From positions 1 to 29,501 of the forward strand of contig CAXNAA020000079.1 in NCBI GenBank assembly GCA_964200075.2: DNA of 29,501 bases, written 5' to 3'. Below, one piece after another: positions 20,501 through 29,501 of this stretch (position 1 is its first letter; every line of letters starts with the position of its first letter). The translations under genes were made by a program, and so were the position numbers. This DNA comes from Sphacelaria rigidula. Taxonomy: Eukaryota > Phaeophyceae > Sphacelariales. The notes under the pieces are model-generated. The model did not search any database and had not been told where the DNA came from. It saw only the letters and a list, made by a program, of their open reading frames with translations.

Positions 20501-22542
20501 GGACCTGCAGAACGTACTCTGGCACAGCCAGGGAGATACGATATCCGCTGTAGGTTGATATGAGATAGCGTGCATGAGCGGAAGTTTCTCGGAACAGCGA
20601 ATATTTGGTGGAACAACGGATGTTTTCTTGGTTCAGCGTATATCAATGGGATAAAACCGAGGAACGTACTCTGACATCCCTAGGGAGCTACGATATCCGC
20701 TGTAGGCTGATATGGGATATTCTGCATGAGCGAATGTTTCTTGGAACAGCGAATATTTGGTGGAATAACGGATATTCGTTGGTTGAGCGTTTACCAAAGA
20801 GATAAAACCGAGGAACGTACTCCGACACCCCTAGGGAGCTACGATATCCGCTGTGACCTGATATGGGATATTCTGCATGAGCGAATGTTTCTTGGAACAT
20901 CGAATATTTGGTGGAACAACGGATGTTCGTCGGTTCAGCGTATACCAAAGAGATAAAACCGAGGAACGTACTCCGACACCCCTAGGGAGCTACGATATCC
21001 GCCGTGAGCTGATATGGGATATTCTGCATGAGCGAATGTTTCTTGGAACATCGCATGTTTCTTGGAACAGCGTAAATCATCGGGATGGACCTGCGGAACG
21101 CACTCTGACACACCCAGGGAGATGCGATATCCGCTGTAGGTTGATATGAGATAGCGTGCATGAGCGAAAAATTCTCGGAACAGCGAATATTTGGTGGAAC
21201 AACGGATCTTCGTTGGTTCAGCGTATATCAATGGGATAAAACCGAGGAACGTACTCTGACATCCCTAGGGAGCTACGATATCCGCTGTGAGCTGATATGG
21301 GATATTCTGCATGAGCGAATGTTTCTTGGAACAGCGAATATTTGGTGGAACAACGGATCTTCGTTGGTTCAGCGTATACCAATGAGATATAACCGAGGAA
21401 CATACTCCGACACCCCCAGGGAGCTACGGTATCCGCTGTGAGCTGATATGGGATATTCTGCATGAGCGAATGTTTCTTGGAACATCGCATGTTTCTTCGA
21501 ACAGAGTATATCATCGGGATGGATCGCAAAACGTACTCTGGCACACCAAGGAAGGTACGACATCCGCTGTAGGCTGATATGAGATAGTGTGCATGAGCGG
21601 AAGTATCTTGAAACAGCGAATATTTGGTGGAACAACGGATATTCGTTGGTTCAGCGTATACCGAAGAGATAAAACCGAGGAACGTACTCTGACACCCCTA
21701 GGAAGCTACGATATCCGCTGTGACCTGATATGAGATATTCTGCATGAGCGAATGCTTCTTGGAACATCGCATGTTTCTTGGAACAGCGTTTATCATCGGG
21801 ATGGACCTGCGGAACGCACTTTTACACACCCAGGGAGATGCGATATCCGCTGCAGGCTGATATGAGATAGTTTGCATGTGCGAAAATGTCTCGGAACAGC
21901 GAATATTTGGTGGAACAACGAATATATTTTTGGTTCAGCCTACATCAATGGGATGAAACCGAGGAACGTACTCCGACACCCCTAGGGAGCTACGATATCC
22001 GCTATGAGCTGATATGGGATATTCTGCAAGAGCGAATGTATCTTGGAACATCGCATGTTTCTCGGAACAGCGTAAGTCATCGGGATGGACCTGCAGAACG
22101 TACTCTGGCACAGCCAGGGAGATACGATATCCGCTGTAGGTTTATATGAGATAGCGTGCATGAGCGAAAATTTCTCGGAACAGCGAATATTTGGTGGAAC
22201 AACGGATGTTTTTTTGGTTCAGCGTATATCAATGGGATAAAACCGAGGAACGTACTCCGACATCCCTAGGGAGCTACGATATCCGCTGTAGGCTGATATG
22301 GGATATACTGCAGGAGCGAATGTTTCTTGGAACAGCGAATATTTGGTGGAACAACGGATATTCGTTGGTTCAGCGTATACCAAAAAAAAAAAACCGAGGA
22401 ACGTACTCCGAAACCCCTAGGGAGCTACGATATCCGCCGTGACCTGATATGGGATATTCTGCATGAGCGAATGTTTCTTGAAACATCGAATATTTGGTGG
22501 AACAACGGATATTCGTCGGTTCAGCGTATACCAAAGAGATAA

Positions 22543-22642
22543 AACCGAGGAACGTACTCCGACACCCCGAGGGAGCTACGATATCCGCCGTGAACCGAGG
22601 AACGTACTCCGACACCCCTAGGGAGCTACGATATCCGCCGTG
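22543..22642. repeat. 50-bp tandem duplication within the satellite
   Basis: The segment beginning aaccgaggaacgtactcc at 22543-22592 is repeated at 22593-22642 with a single difference (ccccgaggg against cccctaggg). It spans a monomer junction, so the anchor block appears twice only 50 bp apart. This lies outside the 19-bp step series and looks like local slippage or end-joining. Confidence 0.9.
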
Positions 22643-25600
22643 AGCTGATATGGGATATTCTGCATGAGCGAATGTTTCTTGGAACATCCCAATTTCTTGG
22701 AACAGCGTATCTCATCGGGATGGACCTGCGGAACGCACTCTGACACACCCAGGGAGATGCGATATCCGCTGTAGGTTGATATGAGATAGCGTGCATGAGC
22801 GAAAATTTCTCGGAACAGCGAATATTTGGTGGAACAACGGATGTTTTTTTGGTTCAGCGTATATCAATGGGATGAAACCGAGGAACGTACTCTGACATCC
22901 CTAGGGAGTTACGATATCCGCTGTGAGCTGATATGGGATATACTGCATGAGCGAATGTTTCTTGGAACAGCGAATATTTGGTGGAACAACGGATCTTCGC
23001 TGGTGCAGCGTATACCAATGAGATAGAACCGAGGAACATACTCCGACACCCCCAGGGAGCTACGGTATCCGCTGTGAGCTGATATGGGATATTCTGCATG
23101 AGCGAATGTTTCTTGGAACATCGCATGTTTATTCGAACAGAGTATATCATCGGGATGGATCGCAAAACGTACTCTGGCACAGCAAGGAAGGTACGATATC
23201 CGCTGTAGGCTGATATGAGATTGTGTGCATGAGCGGAGGTTTCTTGGAACAGCGAATATTTGGTGGAACAACGGATATTCGTTGGTTCAACGTATACCAA
23301 TGAGATATAACCGAGGAACATACTCCGACACCCCCAGGGAGCTACGATATCCGCTGTGACCTGATATGGGATATTCTGCATGAGCGAATGCTTCTTGGAA
23401 CATCGCATGTTTCTTCGAACAGCGTATATCATCGGGATGGACGTGCGAAACGTACTCTGGCACACCAAGTGAGGTACGATATCCGCTGTAGGCTGATATG
23501 AGATAGTTTGCATGTGCGAACATTTCTCGGAACAGCGAATATTTGGTGGAACAACGGATACTTTTTTGGTTCAGCGTATATCAATGGGATAAAACCGAGG
23601 AACGTACTCCGACACCCCTAGGAAGCTACGATATCCGCTATGAGCTGATATGGGATATTCTGCAAGAGCGAATGTTTCTTGGAACATCGCATGTTTCTTG
23701 GAACAGCGTATCTCATCGGATTGGACCTGCAGAACGTACTCTGGCACAGCCAGGGAGATACGATATCCGCTGTAGGCTGATATGAGATAGCGTGCATGAG
23801 CGAAAATTTCTCGGAACAGCGAATATTTGGTGGAACAACGGATGTTTTTTTGGTTCAGCGTAGATCAATGGGATAAATCCGAGGAACGTACTCTGACATC
23901 CCTAGGGAGCTACGGTATCCGCTGTGAGCTGATATGGGATATTCTGCATGAGCGAATGTTTCTGGAACAGCGAATATTTGGTGGAACAACGGATCTTCGT
24001 TGGTTCAGCGCATACCAATGAGATATAACCGAGGAACATACTCCGACACCCCCAGGGAGCTACGGTATCCGGCGTGACCTGATATGGGATATTCTGCATG
24101 AGCGAATGTTTCTTGGAACATCGCATGTTTATTGGAACAGCGTATATCGTCGGGATGGACCTGCGAAACGTACTCTGGCACAGCCAGGGAGATACGATAT
24201 CCGCTGTAGGCTGATATGAGATATTGTGCATGGGCGAATATTGTTTGGAACAGCGGATATTTGTTGGAATAACGGATATTCGTTGGTTCAGCGTATATCA
24301 ATGGAATGAAACCGAGGAACGTACTCAGACAACCCTAGGGAGCTACGATATCCGCTGTGAGATGATCTGGGATAGTCTGTATGAGCGAATGTTTCTTGGA
24401 ACATCGCATGTTTCTTGGAACAGCGTTTGTCATCGGGATGGACCTGCGGAACGCACTTTGACACACCCAGGGAGATGCGATATCCGATGCAGGCTGATAT
24501 GAGATAGTTTGCATGGGCGAGTGTTTTTTGGAACAGCGATTATTTGGTGGAACAACGGATATTTGTTGTTTCAGCGTAGATCAATGGGATAAAACCGAGG
24601 AACGTATTCTGACACCCCTAGGGAGTTACGGTATCCGCTGTGAGCTGATTTGGGATATTCTGCATGAGCGAATGCTTCTTGGAACAGCGCATGTTTCCTG
24701 GAACAGCGTATATCATCGGGATGGATCGCAAAACGTACTCTGGCACACCCAGGGAGGTACGATATCCGCTGTAGGCTGATATGACATAGTGTGCATGGGC
24801 GAATATTTCATAGAACAGCGAATATTTGGTAGAACAACGGATATTTGTTGGTTCAGCGTACATCAATGGGATAAAACCGAGGAACGTAGTCTGACACCCC
24901 CACGGGGCTACGGTATCCGCCGTGAGCTGATATGTGTTATTCTGCATGAGCGAATGCTTCTTGGAACAGCGCATGTTTCTTGGAACAGAGTATATCATCG
25001 GGATGGACCTGCAAAACGTACTCTGGCACACCGAAAGAGGTACGATATCCGCTGTAGGCTGATATGAGATATTTTGCATTGTCGAAAAATTCTCGGAACA
25101 GCGACTATTTGGTGGAACAACGGATATATTTGTTGGTTCAGCGTATATCAATGGGATAAAACCGAGGAACGTACTCCGACACCCCTAGGGAGCTACGATA
25201 TCCGCTATGAGCTGATATGGGATATTCTGCAAGAGCGAATGTTTCTTGGAACATCCCATGTTTCTTGGAACAGCGTAAATCATCGGATTGGACCTGCAGA
25301 ACGTACTATGGCACAGCCAGGGAGATACGATATCCGCTGTAGGTTGATATGAGATAGCGTGCATGAGCGAAAATTTCTCGGAACAGCGAATATTTGGTGG
25401 AACAACGGATGTTTTTTTGGTTCAGCGTATATCAATGGGATAAAACCGAGAAACGTACTCTGACACCCCTAGGGAGCTACGATATATGCTGTGAGCTGAT
25501 ATGGGATAATCAATATGAGCGAATGATTCTTGGAACAGCGCATGTTTCTTGGAACAGCGAATGTAATCGGGATGGATCGCAAAAGTCACTCTGGCAAACC

Positions 25601-27684
25601 CAGGGATATGCGATATCCGCTGTAGGCTGATATGAGATAGCGTGCATGAGCGAAAATTGCTCGGAACAGCGAATATTTGGTGGAACAACGGATATTTGTT
25701 GGTTCAACGTAAATCAATGGGATGGAACCGAGGAACGTACTCTGACACCCCTAGGGAGCTACGATATCCGCTGTGAGCTGATTTGGGATATTCCGCATGA
25801 GCGAATGTTTCTTGGAACAGCGAATATTTGGTGGAACAACGGATATTTGTTGTTCCAGCGTATACTAATGAGATAAAACCGAGGAACATACTCCGACACC
25901 CCTAGGGAGCTACGATATCCGCTGTGAGCTGATATGGGATATTCTGCATGGACGAATGTTTCTTGGAACATCGCATGTTTCTTGGAACAGCGTATCTCAT
26001 CGGGATGGACCTGCGGAACGTACTCTGACACACCCAGGGAGATGCAATATCCCCTGTAGGCTGATATGAGATAGTTTGCATGGGCGAATATTTCTTGAAA
26101 CAGCGAATATTTAGTGGAACAACGAGTATTCGTTAGTTCAGCGTATATCAATGAAATAAAGGCCGAGGAACGTTCTCCGACACCCCTGGGAGCTACGATA
26201 TCCGCTGTAAGCTGATATGGGATATTCTGCATGAGCGAATGCTTCTTGGAACAGCGCATGTTTCTTGGAACAGCGTATATCATCGGGATGGATCGAAAAA
26301 CGTACTCTGGCACACCCAGGGAGGTACGATATCCGCTGTAGGCTGACATGAGATATTTTGCATGAGCGGGAGTTTCTTGAAACAGCGGATATTTGGTGGA
26401 ACAACGGATATTCGTTGGTTCAGCGTATATCAATGGGATAAAACCGAGGAACGTACTCCGACACCCCTAGGGAGCTACGATATCTGCTGTCAGCTGATCT
26501 GGGATATTCTGCATGAGCGAATGTTTCTTGGAACATCGCATGTTTCTTGAAACAGCGAATATCATCGGGATGGACCTGCGAAACGTACTCTGGCACAGCC
26601 AGGGAGATACGATATCCGCTGTAGGCTGATATGAGATGGTGTGCATGAGCGGAAACTTCTCGGAACAGCGAATATTTGGTGGAACAACGGATATTCGTTG
26701 GTTCAGCGTGTACCAATGAGGTAAAACCGAGGAACGTACTCCGACACCCCTAGGGAGTTACGAAATCCGCTGTGAGCTGATATGGGATATTCTGCATGAG
26801 CGAATGTTTCTTGGAACATCGCATGTTTCTTCGAACAGCGTATATCATCGGGATGGATCGCAAAACGTACTCTGGCACACCCAGGGAGATGCGATATCCG
26901 CTGTAGGCTGATATGAGATATTTTGCATGGGCGGAGGTTTCTTGGAACAGCGAATATTTGGTGGAACAATGGATATTTCTTGGTTCAGCGTATATCGATG
27001 GGATTAAACCGAGGAACGTACTCCGACCCCCCTAGGGAGCTACTATATCCGCTGTGAGCTCATGTGGGATATTCAACATGAGCGAATGTTTATTGGAACA
27101 GCGTATATCGTCGGGATGGACCTGCGAAACGTACTCTGGCACAGCCAGGGAGATACGATTTCCGCTGTAGGCTGATATGAGATATTGTGCATGGGCGAAT
27201 ATTGTTTGGAACAGCGGATATTTGTTGGAATAACGGATATTCGTTGGTTCAGCGTATATCAATGGGATGAAACCGAGGAACGTACTCAGACAACCCTAGG
27301 GAGCGACGATATCCGCTGTGTGCTGATTTGGGATATTCTGCATGAGCGAATGCTTCTTGGAACATCGCATGTTTCTTGGAACAGCGTTTATCATCGGGAT
27401 GGACCTGCGGAACGTACTCTGGCATACCCAGGGAGATACGATGTCCGCTGTAGGCTGATATAAGATATATTTTGCATGGGCGAATATTTCTTGGAATGGC
27501 GATTATTTCTTGGAACAACGGATATTCGTTGGTTCAGCGTATATCAATGGGATGAAACCGAGGAACGTACTCCGACACCCCTAGGGAGCTACGATATCCG
27601 CTGTGAGCTGATATGGGATATTCAACATGAGCGAATGTTTTCTGGAACATCGCACGTTTCTTGGAACAGCGTATATCATCGGCT

Positions 27685-29442
27685 GTGAGCTGATATGGGA
27701 TTTTTGCATAAGTGAAAGTTTCTTGGTACAGCGATTATCAAGGGGATAAAACCGAGAAACGTACTCTGACACACCTAGGAAGCTACAATATCCGGTGTGA
27801 GCTGATATGGGATATTCTGCATGAGCGAGTGTGTCTTCGGACAACGAATGTTCGTCGGAACAGCGAATATCAAGGAGACGGAACTGAGAAACGTACTCCG
27901 ACACACCTAGGGTGGTAAATATCCGTCGTGAGCTGATATGAGATATTTTGTAAAAGCGAATGTTCCTCCGAACAACGACTATTTCTTGATACAGCGATTA
28001 TCAAGTGGATAAAACCGAGAAACGTACTCTGACACACCTAGGGAGCTACAATATCCGCCGTGAGCTGATATGAGATATTTTGCATGAGCGAATGTTTCTT
28101 GGGACAGCGAATGTTTTTTGACCAGCGATTATCACGGGGATAAAATCGAGAAACGTGCTCTGCCACACGTAGGGAGGTACAATATCCACTGTGAGCTGAT
28201 ATGGGATATTCTGCATGGGTGAATGTTTCTCGGAACAACGAATGTTCGTCGGAACAGCAAATATCATCAGGGTGAAGCCGCAAAACGTACTCTGGCACAT
28301 CCAGGGAGGTACGATATCCGCTGTGGGCTGATATGATATATTCTGCAAAAGCGAATGGTTCTTGGAACCGCGCATGTTTCTTGGAACAGCGAATATCATC
28401 GGGATGAAGCCGCCAAACGTACTCTAACACACCCAGGGAGGTACAATATCCCCTGTGAGCTGAAATGAATTATTTTGCGAAAGCGAATATCTTGGGGAAC
28501 AGCAAATGTGAAGTGTAGTAAGCCGTCGAAAGTACTCTCACACATCCAGGGAGGAACAATACCCGTTGTGAGCTGAAATGGGATATCCGGCAGAAGCGAA
28601 CATTTGTTGGAACGGCGAATCTGTTTCGAACAGCGAATATAATGGGGACAAAGTCGTCGAACGAACTTTGACACACCCGGTAGGTACAGTATCCGCTGTG
28701 AGCTGAAATGGGACATTATGCAGAAGCGAATAGTTTTTGAAAAAACGACTATTTCTTGGAACATCAAAGAATTATGAAGGGTAGAGAGCCGCCAAACGAT
28801 CTCTGACACACCCGAGGACGTGTAATATCCGCTGTGAGCTGAGATGTGATATCTTGCAAAAGCGGATATTTCTTGGAATAGCGAATATTCCTTGAAACAT
28901 CAAATATCGAGGGTATGAAGCCGCCGAATGAACTCTAATGCTCCCAGGAACGTACGATAACCGCTGAGAGCTGAAATGGGATATTTTGCAGAAGCGAATA
29001 TTTCTTGGAATAGCGAAAATCAGTGGGAAAAAGATGGAAAACATACTCCAACACACCCAGGTAGGTTCAATATCCGCTGTGAGCTGAAACTAGATATTTT
29101 GCAGAAGTGAATATTGCTGGGAATAGCGAATGTCAAGGGGATTGAGCCGCCCAACGATCTCTAACACACTTAGGGAGGTACAGTACCCGCTGTAAGCTAA
29201 AATGGGATATTATGCGGAAGCGATTATTGCTGGGAACAGCGAATATCATCGGGATGAAGCCGCCAAACGTACTCTAACACACCCAGGGAGGCACAATATC
29301 CGCCGTGAGCTGAGATGGGATATTTTGCAGATGCGAATATTTCTTGGAACAGCGAAAACAGTTCCGAACAGCGATTATCATGGGGACAAAGTCTTCGAAC
29401 GTACTCTAACACACCCAGGGAGGTACAATATCCGCTGTAAGC
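27685..29442. repeat. Satellite array, right flank: divergent monomers of about 113/132 bp
   Basis: The dimeric period ends at a deletion junction near 27684. Anchors then fall at 27771, 27903, 28034, 28165, 28297, 28429, 28542, 28673, 28808 and so on to 29279 and 29411, with spacings of 131-132 bp and some of 113. Monomers become more diverged toward the right edge (ctgaaatggg, gaagccgccaaacg) and resemble those of the left flank more than the core. The last recognisable bases are atatccgctgtaagc. No genes are seen. Confidence 0.93.
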
Positions 29443-29501
29443 AGCCGATCATCTGAGTTGAGGATGGTGCTTTTCATTGAGGATGAGAACCCGGAGGATT
29501 G
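29443..29501. other. Unique sequence right of the satellite array
   Basis: From agccgatcatctgagttg onward the sequence no longer matches the satellite. Both strands are open over these 59 bp, but nothing can be identified in so short a stretch. Confidence 0.5.

Larger units (their letters stand above)
12303..27684. repeat. Satellite array, core: 283-bp dimeric higher-order repeat (A 134 bp + B 149 bp)
   Basis: Anchor spacing alternates 134 and 149 bp (for example 15126, 15260 and 15409), giving a 283-bp period. A monomers read ACACCCCTAGGGAGCTACGA, then GATATCCGCTGTGAGCTGAT, with tail ATCATCGGGATGGACCTGC. B monomers read CACCCAGGGAGGTACGATAT, then CCGCTGTAGGCTGATATGAG, three 19-bp subrepeats and tail TATATCAATGGGATAAAACC. 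Sequence between dimers is highly similar. Because 283 = 3 x 94 + 1, the frame changes each period, so recurring 90-codon plus-strand and 98-codon minus-strand frames start and stop at the same place in each unit. No insertion interrupts the core except the telomeric patch at 14461. Confidence 0.95.

Noticed and set aside
22382-22393. Poly-A run of 12 as a retroposon tail
   Set aside because: It replaces agagat-type bases inside an otherwise normal satellite monomer, with no inserted sequence beside it. Homopolymer expansion or a read error is simpler.
8832-29442. CRISPR array
   Set aside because: The repeats are contiguous and related along their full length. There are no constant short repeats separated by unique spacers, and the context is eukaryotic.
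8832-29442. Primate alpha satellite or another vertebrate satellite, suggested by TTAGGG
   Set aside because: Monomer length and sequence do not match alpha satellite (171 bp), and the flanking gypsy proteins look oomycete-like rather than vertebrate.

Overview
The window looks like repeat-dominated heterochromatin from a eukaryote, probably an oomycete of the Phytophthora/downy mildew lineage. That assignment rests on the wording of the two degraded Ty3/gypsy polyproteins, which match what I remember of oomycete gypsy elements; no search was run. A short perfect TTAGGG-type telomeric patch is present. As I recall, Phytophthora telomeres are TTTAGGG, so the host assignment stays open. I see no intact host gene, tRNA, rRNA or CRISPR array.

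Layout: (1) 1-150 is a perfect 60-bp palindrome running into a 60-bp tandem duplication. (2) 130 to about 2100 (+) is a decayed Ty3/gypsy integrase with frameshifts and stops. It is split at 798-1103 by a small DNA transposon with 19-bp terminal inverted repeats and a GCAG target duplication; removing the insert rejoins the frame. (3) 2349-3440 holds two clusters of a 41-bp minisatellite. (4) 3630-8796 (-) is a second, nearly complete but dead Ty3/gypsy element. In transcription order it carries gag with a CCHC knuckle, protease, reverse transcriptase, RNase H, integrase, a chromodomain-like tail, a polypurine tract and a 226-bp 3' LTR. Its 5' LTR is missing; satellite DNA begins 35 bp upstream of the gag ATG. 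(5) 8832-29442 is one continuous satellite array of about 20.6 kb with both edges in the window. (6) 29443-29501 is unique right flank.

The satellite is hierarchical. A 19-bp motif (GCGAATRTTTCTTGGAACA-like) is repeated inside a monomer. Its copy number sets monomer length in steps of about 113, 132 and 151 bp. In the centre, from about 12.3 to 27.7 kb, alternating A (134 bp) and B (149 bp) monomers form a homogenised 283-bp dimeric higher-order repeat. Both edges keep divergent, mostly 132-bp monomers. This is the organisation known from well-studied centromeric and pericentromeric satellites. Chimeric A/B monomers of 151 bp and longer-range duplications record unequal exchange.

The most unusual object is at 14461-14518. 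It is a perfect head-to-head telomeric repeat, TTAGGG units running into CCCTAA units, that replaces 77 bp of one satellite B monomer with 54 bp. The orientation is that of an end-to-end telomere fusion, but the satellite continues on both sides in the same orientation and register. That fits a telomeric patch used in break repair, or an assembly artefact, better than a simple chromosome fusion. The many 60-120-codon open frames across the satellite, on both strands, are by-products of a repeat with few stops and are not annotated as genes.
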